A stretch of DNA of 64,000 nucleotides from Globisporangium splendens (lineage: Eukaryota > Oomycota > Peronosporomycetes > Pythiales > Pythiaceae). The stretch covers positions 1 to 64,000 of the forward strand of contig VFIW01000165.1 in NCBI GenBank assembly GCA_006386115.1, in the 5' to 3' direction. Below, piece by piece: positions 12,101 through 22,065 of this stretch. Made by a program: the position numbers and the translations under genes. Each line of letters opens with the position of its first letter. The stretch's first letter is position 1. Below the pieces are notes generated by a model that was not told where the DNA came from, did not search any database, and saw only the letters and a program-made list of their open reading frames with translations.

Positions 12101-14524
12101 CAGCTCCTGTTGAAACCGAAAACGAGCCACTTGTTTGTTTTGCGCCAGACGAAGCAGTCGCAATTGAAATATCACCACTGGATGTGGTTGGCCCATGTCC
12201 ACTCAGAACTCAAACATTCCCACCCTGTGTTTCTTTGGCCGCCCCGCCGATGACTTCAACGTCGCCTCCAAGATGCGTTCCATCGCCTCCACTTAGAATG
12301 ACGCTTCCGCCGACACCATCTGCGTGAGTGCTATTCCCTGCAGTGAGTGTAACTCTGCCTCCATTCGCAATATCACCAGTTCCCACTTGAATGTTGATTA
12401 AGCCAGCTTTCCCGTTGGTTGCAGTTGACGTCAACAGGTTGATTGCACCAGAATTTCCGTTGCTTGAGTCTCCAGAGGATAACGTCAATGACCCGCTCAC
12501 ACTTGAAGAACCAGAGGATGCGCTACCAATGACCACATCTCCACTCGATCCATGATCACCACTGCCACTAGCAACGTAAACTACACCTCCTTGCAAACCA
12601 TTACCAATCCCGCCGGATATTTTAACGTCACCACCAACATCTGGACTTGTCCCCCCGGACAACACAACACTACCACCAGTAGTTTTTATCACATCTGTAG
12701 CACCTGCAGCAATGTCGATCTTGCTTCCATCACCAGCACCACTGGAACCGACAGAAAGCGATATAGAACCACCTGCACTTTGTTCAGAAGGTAGTGCACC
12801 AAGTAGCAAATCACCGGACTTTCCTGTAACCGCAGATCCAGTCATGATCCGAACTGAGCCGGATTGGTCTGCGTTGGCATTGCCGGACTCAATGTTGATA
12901 TCGCCTGACATGCCGTTACTCCCGTCACCTGTTTGCAGTTGAAGGATCCCAGAGGTTGCAGCGTTTGCAGCAACGTCAGATGAGCTCAATCGAATATCTC
13001 CAGAGGAAGAGTGAGCGCTCGTTCCTGAGGTTAAAGATATGCTGCCACCAGGAAGATACACCGAGTCTCCCGAGCGGATGGCAACATCGGAGCCACGCTT
13101 GTTGTTTTGGCTACCTGCAGTCAGCACCACTTGCTTTGCTGATTCGATTCGGATGTCATCGACTTCTGAAGAAATCGTCGTTGTCTGACCCAACAACTGG
13201 ACTCCGACATGATCAACTTTAACTCTACCGCTCGAAATTTCACTTTCAACGGTCGAGAATACCAAGTCGGTCGTGTTGACGTCACCCATTTTCGAAGCAA
13301 TTACATCGATACTGGCACCAGTTTGAACCCCTGCGTTGCCTTTGACGTGCAGCAAAATCCCGGTACCGATGCCATCGATTTGGATCGGCAGATCATCATA
13401 AGTTGGACCAGCGTAAGGGCGATCGATAAAGAACTGAGTCGAGCTGATCGGTCGTTTCGGGTCAATCAAATACGACGCCCCTGCAAGTCGCACAAACTGG
13501 CTTGCACTGAGTTCGGCCGATAAATCGACCAATGTCGTCACAGTATCGCTACCGTGCACAACGGAGACATTGCCAGGCAGCGTGAGAGCTTGCGCGGTGC
13601 TTGCATCTGCAAAATGTCGGATCTGGAATGACCAATGAGAAGTGCTGGCATCAACTGTGTCACCCCTTGAGTGCAACCGAAATCCTCGCGAGTTGATCAG
13701 CGCTTGCATCGACGAGTGCTCACTGATAGAAACCAGATACTTGCGAACCTCAATGCTCTCGTTTCCCGACAGCGGGTGCTGGAGGCATTGATCGATCCAA
13801 ATGTCAGTACTGCTCACACCGACAACGGTTCTCGCATCTTTTTGATTGAAGAACACCACATCCCCCACGTTGATGAATTTCCTACAGATGCATGGCATCG
13901 TCGCACTCAATACCCAACAATAGCTGGTAATAACAGACAGGTCATTGTATCTTACCTTGCGTCTGCGCTGGTTGGAACACGGGGTGCAGCAATTGGCGCG
14001 CCGTCACTGCCCACAAACGCAACGGTGCGATACGTTTTCCCCGAGCGGACCGAGAGTGAGGCCGATCCATACACAGGATGGTTTTGATCGTCACTTCGCC
14101 CACAAGATGATTATCCAAGAAAAGAAACAAACAGCCCGTATTTAGAACTCCAAGTACTGTGCGCCGCTCTTACTGTCACTTTTGCACTCACCAAACATGA
14201 GCGGATCATGAGGCGAAGGCACCGATGGGACGCCCGCCTGCAGTAACCGCCGAGGCATTCGTCGCTGCGCCTGCTGCTGCTGATCCGTCGCCTGCTGCCC
14301 TGCTGCCGTTGTCGGCGTTTCTCCAGCTCTCCCTCCGCAGGTATGTCTTGCGCATGCGGCAGCATGACTCGATGCATCGTCAGAAGCACCACCACGACTC
14401 CTTATATATATAGAAAACGTCGTGCGCATGAAGGATTAGATCAAACCCTCAAAGTCACTGGTATCCATATGTCGACCGCAAGCATAAAATACTCACCGAA
14501 AAGTAATGTGTAGAGCTTCGTCAT
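3180..14524 (-). CDS. giant secreted Gly/Ser-rich repeat protein (frame-damaged)
   Basis: Family not recognised; presumably an extracellular or cell-wall protein. Proposed exons on the minus strand are 14524-14497, 14400-14192, 14093-13956 and 13881-3180. Exons 1 and 2 together read as a signal peptide: MTKLYTLLF, then VVVVLLTMHRVMLPHAQ. Exon 4 encodes a non-repeat head (to about 13150), then about 25 super-repeats of about 122 residues built from eight units of about 15 residues of the form SGDVxIxSGxSxxGG, suggesting a parallel beta-solenoid. A non-repeat C-terminal region with GASVDF/FSG motifs follows, ending in LYICAEDGKWRCIDTTDIDSSA. The intact product would be roughly 3,700 aa. The frame is broken: likely one-base losses near 14082-14085 and in exon 2, an in-frame TGA at 12210-12212, a one-base loss near 6467, losses in GGGG runs at 3503-3506 and 3523-3526, and two self-correcting indel pairs (11287/11335 and 7951/7980). 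It may be a recent pseudogene or poorly polished sequence. Splice sites and start are my inference. Confidence 0.7.
3900..13150 (-). repeat. about 25 degenerate coding super-repeats of about 370 bp
   Basis: The translation repeats about every 122 residues. Each unit carries the same order of sub-motifs: GGEVxIxxGxST, VGGxVxIxGGxGT, xGGDVxIxGGxG, GGSVxIxSGxG, SGDIxIxSAxSGTxxT, SGSVxLxSGxSxGGD, SGxISIxTSxAT and GQGGSISLSVGSGD. Units are diverged at DNA level, so this is an old array rather than a recent expansion. Edges are approximate. Confidence 0.85.
14497..14524 (-). other. 28-bp first exon of the giant gene: signal peptide start
   Basis: ATG followed by codons for MTKLYTLLF and one extra base sits directly before a GTGAGT donor. 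Splicing to the acceptor at 14401 joins it in frame to VVVVLLTM, giving a classic hydrophobic core and an AQ-type cleavage region. This fit is the reason for choosing this start. The acceptor reads AAG rather than the commoner YAG; a second AG three bases later gives the same frame. Confidence 0.65.
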
Positions 14525-16304
14525 GACTACAATTCTTCACACGCTTCGCCAAATAACTCCACAATACACGTCGCTCGCGTCTGCTTCCTCCAAATCGCTC
14601 TCTCCCTGCTCCTTCGTCGTCGTATTCGCAAACGTATAAATCCACATCCCCCTCGCTTTCGCTCTCGTCTCTTTCGTCCCTTATCTACCTGCTCTGCTGT
14701 CGTCGATCAAATCAGTCGAAAGACAAATCTGCACCGCTGTCGGGTCGTTCTCTCGCTCTGTCGTCTCTCTTTCTGCTTGCCCCTGCGTCTGTGTGTCTCT
14801 CTGCCTGTGTGTCGCTCTGCCTGTGTGTCGCTCTCCCTGTTCACCTGTCTCCTGCGCTGCTCTCCCCGTCGTTGTCCTATCTCCTGCTCACCACCTGCAC
14901 TCGCTGTTCTCTCTCCTGCTGTAGCGTCGGCGCTACTCGCTCTCTCCCTGGTTCTGCTGGCTGCTGCTTGTGTTTGGCGAAGAAAATCCGAAAATGATCG
15001 CTCTCGAGAGAAGCGGAAGGGAGAGAAAACAAGATCTTTGCGAGGCGGCGTGGGGGGAGGGCGCCTCCTCGCGGCGATCCTCCAGCTCCAGAAGATCGCT
15101 TTCGCTGCGTGGACGCCGCCGATCGCTCCAGCACTGGACGCGACGCCCGCCATTTTCCATATATCCGCCGTCACGCGCGAGTGACGACACCAGTCACTCC
15201 ACCATTTCACCCGCTTCCCCAGTGGGGGAAACGTTTCTTCAGCACCGGAAAAACCGAGCTGACATCGGGTCATTGAACGGTAATATTACTGCTTTCGGTA
15301 TATACCTTACGGGTGCAATTTGAAAAATAAATGTATTGTAGGTAAAGTGACAATTTTGAGAACAAATGGATTGATTGCGAGGTTTGACAGGTTTTTTGGG
15401 AATTTTTTACTCACAGAAGTATTTCCAAGCTACTTGGAGCGAAGCGCTAGCCCAAGCAGCGTGCTCTGATCAAATAAGCGTCAGTCACAAGTCTTTTTCT
15501 CAAATGTTCATGGGCAATTATAACGGTGACTCACTATTGAGACCAGCAAGTGCCTGTAACAGCGATACGTGACACACGAAATCGATATTTGTGGATGAGT
15601 TTTAACCAATCTTTCCTGATTTTGAAAAGATACAAACGCTGCGTTTCAGCTCACGCAGATGAAGCGAGTGTCTTCAGTCCAAAAGATCAGAAAAAAGACC
15701 TAGGTAGTGTGAAACGCTCAAACATCGTTCTTAATTTGGAGGTGTCGACAAATGGACGACAATGGAAGATTTTTCAGCTGATGTTAGCCTTAGGCAAATT
15801 CATCAAACTCTGTTGAGTGCTCGAGGTATGAAGGATGACAATGGAAATAACTGAGAAGATGTAGACCTTCAATGCATGCCACTCAGCAACTCGATATAAA
15901 AGCGGGATGCCTCTGAGAAAAACAACTGATGCTCGAGTGAAATCTCTTAGGGCTCACACTACCGTGTGCCAGTAGAACGAAGAGGGATAACACTTACATC
16001 TTGAAAGCAAATCCGCTGCGGCAAAGGACTCACCACCTGCTTTAAATCGACAGCTGATTGCGAGGGCAACTGTGTCTCCAAGTCTCTCCTAGAAAGGCAG
16101 CAGCATCTTTGCTCAACGTGAATTCACACAAACCGAAACGCGCTTTGGTTAATGTCTTCATACTTACTCAGGAAACGCAAATAAATGCATCGTTAAAGCG
16201 CATGTGAACTAACCTGCTGGTGACGAATTTGCCGCAGAATTTGCGGGAGTTTACAGCGTGCGTGTAGGCAGGGGACGAAATGCTGTCCTGTCGTCAACGA
16301 TGGG
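14525..16304. other. no gene recognised; pyrimidine-rich then AT-rich spacer
   Basis: 14580-14960 (+) is CT-rich and probably holds the upstream region of the giant gene. An open frame at 14777-15184 is driven by this low-complexity bias and lacks family features. 15190-16300 is AT-richer; small open frames at 15375 and 15550 (+) have no recognisable content. Confidence 0.5.
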
Positions 16305-16742
16305 CTAAATACCCGGTGCCATCATCATCACCACGACTTTGCTTTGCTCGAGAATGTCAAAATCTTGTAAATGACGGTCTTCTCTGCTGATCCGAACCAC
16401 AATCGTAAACGGAATCCCGAGTGCCTGATGAGCAAGTAGCCGCGCCTCGGCAAGTTGGTCTCGATTTGGGTCGTCTGTGACGGTGCGTGGCTGTTCTCGT
16501 CCAACCCAAGCTGGCTCATATGTCCGTGATCTGGTAAACGAAATCTGCTTGACGGCCACTCGTGTCAGCACAAAGTTGCCAGGCGCCAAGAGCTCATATT
16601 CGTAGAGATCACTGTACGAGGTCTCGGTGATCTTGCGGTGGAACCGGTAGTTCTGGTGCTGGAGTCTCGTCAAATCCATTTTTGTTGGCTCTGCAGCGAT
16701 GTCGATGCCTACGCTGTTGCGTGCAATCCACAGAAGAAACAC
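16305..16742 (-). pseudogene. relic of a protein kinase N-lobe
   Basis: The frame reads NYRFHRKITETSYSDLYEYE, then LTRVAVKQISFTR and later TVTDDPNRDQLAEARLLAHQ. The VAVKQI block resembles the strand with the ATP-anchoring Lys, and the LAEARLLAH block the alphaC region, of oomycete protein kinases. The glycine-rich loop is lost: the expected GxGxxG reads TETSYS. After about residue 110 the sequence stops looking like a kinase, and no HRD, DFG or APE motif follows. I read it as a truncated, decayed copy. A small real gene of unknown function cannot be excluded. Confidence 0.4.
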
Positions 16743-17680
16743 GAGTGCACGAGGACGGAGGTGACTAAATGACGTGCGCAGGTCTCTGACACCGTGCGCT
16801 TGACGTCCTCACTTCTGCTATGAGCTACCACGTCCGCTTATCGATGGTAAGGTCAGCAGCAGAGGATACCTTGGGGAATCTTCATGGCGGAAACCCGGAG
16901 GGCTTTTCTCAGCGCAATTGGAGTCTGCTGATGAACACGAGAGAGAGAGAGAGAGAGAAACCATTTGGCACGAATCTCAAAAACAGATCCAAATGAAACC
17001 AGGGACTCAAAAGAGGAGTGGAGTCTGATCCATTCGTTTCGACTTGAGATTCGGCAGCATATCGTCTTTTGCAACTTGCGGGGATCCTTTTCGAAATCGA
17101 ACCGATGGGAAGCGATCAGAACAAGGTAAGAACATCACCAATGTCGAAAATACGGCATGGGTGTGAGTGGGAAGGCTCGAGATGGACAGGTTCTGTACAG
17201 TCGATCCACAGTAGGACGCATGCGCTGGCGGCGGCAGAAGAGCCGACAACGCTGAGCAGTGCTTCTCTCCCTTTCGGTGACTCATCGATTGCTGTCCGCG
17301 TGCGTCTTTGCTTCGTCACTATTTTGAATGGCTGGGAATCGCTGCAGGAGAGGTGTGTGTCACGTCCTTGTTTCGTTCGTGGCACTAGTCGTAGAGGACG
17401 CTCTCGACCAGCGAGGGAGGAGGACGTTAACACACGGCGAAGCAATCCATCAGCCATGATAGGGGCACGCTCCGATTATTGAACTGAAAGTGAGCCGTTT
17501 TCCTTCTTATCTTTGCACAGCATTGAGATAGCGACATCGACGCTGGCTGGAATATGCACGTGCCTAGCTAGATAGCATCATGTGCTGCTTGACTCAGGGT
17601 GCAACATGTAACTAGCCACCTTGTTTTCTTTTCCACAGTGCGACGTGCTCGTGTGACACTTGCGACGCTCCTGAGCGGCG
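16743..17680. other. no gene recognised; contains a GA microsatellite
   Basis: A short (GA)n run lies near 16943-16961. Open frames on both strands (17069-17482 +, 17116-17457 -) overlap each other and resemble nothing I know. Confidence 0.45.
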
Positions 17681-18318
17681 TCAAATTTCGTCCCACGTCT
17701 TTGGTTCCGGTGGCGTTTCTGGTTCCGGGAAGCCCCACTCGTCGTCAAAGCTTCCATCCGGTGGTGGCATCCTTTCCCCCAGTCTGGAGCCGTCCTTGCT
17801 TGCTGTCTCCCCGCTTTCTCATGTCGCCTTTACGACTAGGATACGTAAACGAATCGTCATGACGATACTGCTCAAAGTCGTAGTCATCTGCATTCTTGGG
17901 TGGCGGCTCCGTCCAAACGATATCACTGTTGTATTAATGCATAAACGGATTAAAACAGGCAACGAAAGATCCCGACCTCCACAATAATAACAAGTAGATG
18001 CAAGCGAAACGACTTACAGCTCATAAGTAGACGGGAATCGCAGATGGCGTCGATTACGGATCTCTCGACGCAGCACGCTCTGCGGCATCTCAGCGCTCAG
18101 ACTACTGCAGCGTATCGCAACGAGGACACAAACATATGGTTACAATTGTCACTGTAACATCCGCTGTAGATGTCGCCTCATTTTCTCAACCCGGCTGACG
18201 TACATCTTGTGAGCTTCGCGTGCAAACAGCGACCTGTCGTCTGCCAAACTCAGCAGGTCGAGGAAGAGTTTTTGTCGCACTGTGAACATCCCATACGTCA
18301 CCCCCATCAACGCACCAC
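17681..18318 (-). pseudogene. truncated paralogue of the two-TM protein gene at 24624-25981
   Basis: Three pieces match the last three exons of the gene at 24624 with the same intron positions. 18318-18204 encodes GALMGVTYGMFTVRQKLFLD (compare [20 protein letters not shown]). 18104-18018 encodes EMPQSVLRREIRNRR. 17925-17681 encodes DIVWTEPPPKNADDYDF and ends PPEPKTWDEI (compare PPKPTSWEEIRRR). Exons 1-3 of the parent are not seen upstream. Two lesions are visible: a frame change near 17770, consistent with one extra G in a GGGGG run, and a TGA at 17681-17683 where the parent has an Arg codon, although the open frame continues beyond it. This is a decayed partial duplicate, or a diverged gene with errors. 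Confidence 0.6.
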
Positions 18319-18951
18319 CTAAACGGACCAGACAGGATGGGGAGGACGGAATGTCCTCCAGCGAATCACTTAGTACCTCTCTCCTACATCGGCAGCATCT
18401 CCTTCAGAACGTCCAACTCCTCCGGACTATTTAAGTAGTTGGTAGAATTGAAGGGTAACCGCATATATCATCAAGCACTTAGCAACCCTCGCATAACATG
18501 ACAACAAACAAAACACATGGACCGCGCATGTCTCAAAGCGCAACTTGTTCATGCGCTGGATCACGCTTCATGTCGTGGCGCAGCTGCTTTGGATCCACGT
18601 CGCTGCTCACGACACTGGCGCTGCCATCCTCCAGGCCACCAAAGAGCCCATTGCTTCAGGCAAATGAAAAAACAAGAATGGAGAAATGCCAGGCACTTCG
18701 TTGTTACTTGAACTGGAGCATCGCGAGGTGAGCTGGTTTTTAGATGGATCCACTCAAATGATGGTATCAGATTCGGCAGTCAAAAATTGAAGCATTATGA
18801 TTTCCTGGTGAGCAAAGATCTTTCTCTGTTTTATCCTACTAATTAACAGCTCCTCCAATGATTCGCTAAAATCATTTTTAACCAATCATATATCATTCAT
18901 TGGCGAGCGAGACCCTTTTTGACAGCCATTTTGGGGGAAAGAGACAACAAG
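18319..18951. other. spacer with possible exon remnants
   Basis: On the minus strand about 18560-18650 reads GLFGGLEDGSASVVSSDVDP and 18370-18415 reads SPEELDVLKEMLPM before a stop. Both look protein-like and may be remnants of the 5' exons of the relic at 17681-18318, but I cannot join them. The right end should hold the PAC4 promoter. Confidence 0.3.
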
Positions 18952-19701
18952 ATGGCACAGAGCACAGGTGCGCGCGCACCTCCCGCGTCCTTCCACGCGG
19001 CTTGCAGCGCGCTGGTGTGCACGGCGTCATGCCTATCACGCATTCTAACCTTTTCCTCGTGTGCGTGTCTGTGGCCTTCGTGTTGCTGTTGCAGCGGTCG
19101 ACGTAGCCCAAGAAGTGGAGAAGCTGCAGCTTGGCAGCGCAGGTGCGTTCTACCAGTCAGCTTTTCGCTGTGGAGATTGAGACGTGGTGCTAATGAAAGG
19201 CGGTAATGCGTGGCGTTGTATTCTGTAGTGGAAGGTGGATTGCGCGTGATTGATATGGCAGGATCGCTCGTGGACCAGCCATACGTGGTGCAGATCTGGC
19301 TGCTCTCGGACGCCGTCTTCGTCTGGATCGGATCTGGAGCCGAAAAGCCACGAATGAGGTGAGTGGATTCATGATTTACCAAGTATATACATTGAGAGCA
19401 GGTTTCGCCCGCGCTGCGACGCACTTGCCAATGTGTCTACCCACAATCTGATCGTATTCCTTTGCGTAGTACGCTATCCACGGCGATCAGCACGCGCTAC
19501 AGTCCAATGCCCTTGATCACGTCGATCGTCGGAGCTCCCGAAATGGAGGAACAGCAGATCGCGCAGCGACTCGCGCGTCGAACGGGTCGCCAGTGCTTTG
19601 TTTCCTGTCAATTACCAGATCACGTGCCCGAGCTTTTTGGGTTCGTGGAACAACAGATCATCGAACGGCTCGTTAAAGAGAACGTCATTGTGAAGAAGTA
19701 G
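18952..19701 (+). CDS. PSMG4: proteasome assembly chaperone 4 (PAC4/PSMG4-like)
   Basis: Small chaperone that, with PAC3, helps order alpha subunits during 20S proteasome assembly. Exons 18952-18967, 19095-19142, 19229-19358 and 19470-19701 join in frame to 141 aa. The product starts MAQSTAVDVAQEVEKLQLGS. The core VVQIWLLSDAVFVWIGSGAE, then TAISTRYSPMPLITSIVG and AQRLARRTGRQCFVSCQLPD, follows the PSMG4 pattern (FxWVG, SRYDSIPVSTSLLG, LAQRLARKTxxQVFVSYNL). The C-terminus ends VKENVIVKK. All four exons have GT-AG boundaries with consistent phases and the length matches the family. Confidence 0.85.
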
Positions 19702-19725
19702 TGCAACCGAGCGCACCCAGACAGT

Positions 19726-20368
19726 ATGCACCAGAGTGAATACAAACTGCTCGACGAGGTTGTATGCACAGGTTTCTCACGTGCTGTTCATTGGATTTAC
19801 TCGTGCCGTGACTTTGTCGTTGATGCTCAACTCCAGGCGAACTTTTGCGCATGGCTGACCGCACAGCAAATGCAGAAAAAAACGAACATGTCTACTCTTC
19901 CATGGGACGAATTTGCTTGCACAACATAAGATGGACGCATGATCTGCTGATCGTTTGCGTGCTTTGCCTGGATGCTCTTGAAACAGTCGCAGCGACTACC
20001 AGCCATTACGGCCAAATGTCTCCAAGATGTTCTGCTCCCACAAAACGATTCTCTCTTCTCGCGCGTCGACGATGCTTCGCATCTCTATCTACGACAAGTT
20101 GTTCTTGCTCACAGCGATCTCAGGAGCACTTTTCGTTCGTGCACTATCACCGTACCCCGTGCTCGAGTTCCATGAGCTCAACAAATTGCTTCCAGCGATG
20201 TCGTCTTCGTCTTTCAAGGATCAGACAGGGTTTCTCAATGCGCTTCGCTGGCTCGAATATCTGCATTCCCCCCAAGACCTCGAGATGATCATTCAAGTGG
20301 TACAGCAAAGTCCTGCAGCGATAGCTACAACTAACACTATCGAAACAAGCGAGAAGTCAATTCACTAA
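19726..20368 (+). pseudogene. interrupted gene of unknown function
   Basis: Protein-like stretches follow each other in two frames: LLDEVVCTGFSRAVHWIYSC and DAQLQANFCAWLTAQQMQ, then two in-frame stops near 19927-19953, then LQDVLLPQNDSLFSRVDDAS and DLRSTFRS, then in a shifted frame PVLEFHELNKLLPAMSSSSF and GFLNALRWLEYLHSPQDLEM to a stop at 20366. The order and style suggest one gene with a shift near 20140 and either an unseen intron or decay near 19930. Family not recognised. Confidence 0.4.
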
Positions 20369-20792
20369 ATTTCGTCGTAACTCGTCGTCGACGACGTCGT
20401 ATTTCGGCTTTGCGTCCAACTTGGAAAACGCAATGCTAATCGTCTCATTTGAAATGCACGTACATTGCAGCAAGATGCTGCTGCAATGTGGACTTGTGTT
20501 GTTCTGTTCCGGCTGAAGACGACATCTCGACACCGCGCGATGACGGCGATGAGTTTGTGAGTGCTGGTTCTCCTAGAGGATGAGGTTGTTGACCTTGAAG
20601 TCCATTCATTCGTGGCGCTTCGTCCAGCGCGTCAGTTGGCCAAACGTGATGAGAGTGCGGCCATCATCTGACGCGTCGCAGAGCATGCACTAGTACGCGA
20701 ACACACCGAGACGCGCAAGGTCGACGTATATATCGACAGCCATAACACTTGGCCGTTAACCATTAACACATCATCGCCGCGACGTGATGGAT

Positions 20793-21473
20793 TCAGGATG
20801 GTGCAGCTGAAGAGCAACTAGTCCGGGACCGACCGATCCGTGATCCTGAGACAAAGAAATCGAACATGAAGAATGTCAGGATACCGACCGAGTGGAGCAC
20901 AATGGGCACAGTGTACCTCGAGATCACGTACGCGATGATGGCGCTATACATGACGATCTTGGTCTGCACGACTTGAGCGTCGGCTAGGATGCTATTTTGA
21001 TGCACGAGCCAGCCCAATGGGACCACGAAGACTCGGAGGTCGCCAAGGAGATGGAACAGGCACACACTAAAGAGAAGGTTTTGCGCTGAGAAGAACCAGT
21101 ACTCGTACTGTCTTACGAGCAATCGGACCATGTCGGTACGAACGAAAAAGATGACAGATACCAAACCTGGGAGCTGCAGCACGAGGATCAGCAGCGAGAG
21201 CCACGGATACCATACGCCACCTGGATCGATGATCGCAATCGGCACGAGCAAAATGCTCAGGCAGTACATCGGTATGACAACATTCTGCCCGCGGCGGAGC
21301 ACTTTCGTCACGACCTCGCTTTGTCGAGCGCTGAAGAACATCGTACTCGCCTTGGTTGTGAAATCGACGGTAGGCAGGACATCACACGGCAGGAGCTCGT
21401 ATACGATGTGGTTTTCGCCCGACGAGTTTGTGGACGTTTGGTGGAACGATGCATGGCGAGAAAGACACTTGCA
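20793..21473 (-). pseudogene. fragment of a polytopic membrane protein family, copy A
   Basis: The open frame encodes VYELLPCDVLPTVDFTTKAS, MFFSARQSEVVTKVLRRGQN and then five or six hydrophobic segments (VVIPMYCLSILLVPIAI, LSLLILVLQLPGLVSVIFF, YWFFSAQNLLFSVCLFHLLG, IVMYSAIIAYVISRYTVPIV, VGILTFFMFDFFVSG). It is related over its length to copy B at 31671-32685 (YEYWFFSAQNL against YDFWFFTAVNL; GDLRVFVV against GDARIAAL). An in-frame TAG at 21474-21476 lies upstream with no ATG before it, and the C-terminus loses similarity after 20830, so the gene seems truncated. Family function unknown. Confidence 0.5.
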
Positions 21474-22065
21474 CTACTGGCTGGCTGAGCTTCTCCTGGA
21501 CATGAGTGGTAGGGCGGCAGACCAACGGCAGCGCAGTCTCAACACTCAGCCATAGTCGGCAATGCGATGAGATGCAACTGTGCTGCAGAGTCAGCAATGT
21601 GAGCTCTTGGGGGAATGTTGCGTCAATCCTCAGATAGGATTCGAGAGTGATGGTTGTAACTGAGTAGTCAGCCACCCCACACTTCAAGGTGGCCCATACA
21701 TAGTGTGATCCACATAACTCAAGGTGTTAAAAGCAAGTGTCGCAGGTTCAGAAAAACTCAGGTAGGAGACAACGTTACGCCATACACTGCCATGTCTCGG
21801 TCCATGTACTGTAGACGTATATTCAAGAATCGACTTGAAAAGAGTAAATAGTCAAAGTATATTCGGTAACTATATTTGATTTATCTGTACTTAAAATTGT
21901 ATCTCTATAGATGAAGTACAGACAAACCTAGGTTTGAAACCTGCGGCATGACGACAGCTCCTCTCTCTGTTCCGTCTTTCCCCAAGATGCAATTGAGCCG
22001 CTCCCCCACTCTTCAAAAGCGCTCCCCTCGTCAACGAAGAAGAAGAAGAACTCACAGCACGCACA
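21474..22065. other. no gene recognised; upstream region of AIP1
   Basis: Mostly non-coding by eye. The last 150 bases are purine-rich (GAAGAAGAAGAA) and probably the leader of the next gene. Confidence 0.5.

Noticed and set aside
3479..12327. Chain of plus-strand open frames rich in Pro/Ser (PPxxP patterns)
   Set aside because: They are the reverse complement of the Gly/Ser repeat codons of the giant gene; no start, splice or family logic.
3900..13150. Regular spacing that might suggest a CRISPR-like or satellite array
   Set aside because: The period follows codons, units are diverged, and the translation is continuous. It is a coding repeat in a eukaryotic genome.
14777..15184. Plus-strand 135-codon frame
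   Set aside because: It lies in a CT-rich low-complexity tract that yields Leu/Ser/Cys-rich translation in any frame; no family features.
17069..17482. A plus-strand gene starting at MGSDQNK with a GTAAGA donor
   Set aside because: No acceptor gives a believable continuation; the candidate downstream exon is the antisense of the paralogue relic.
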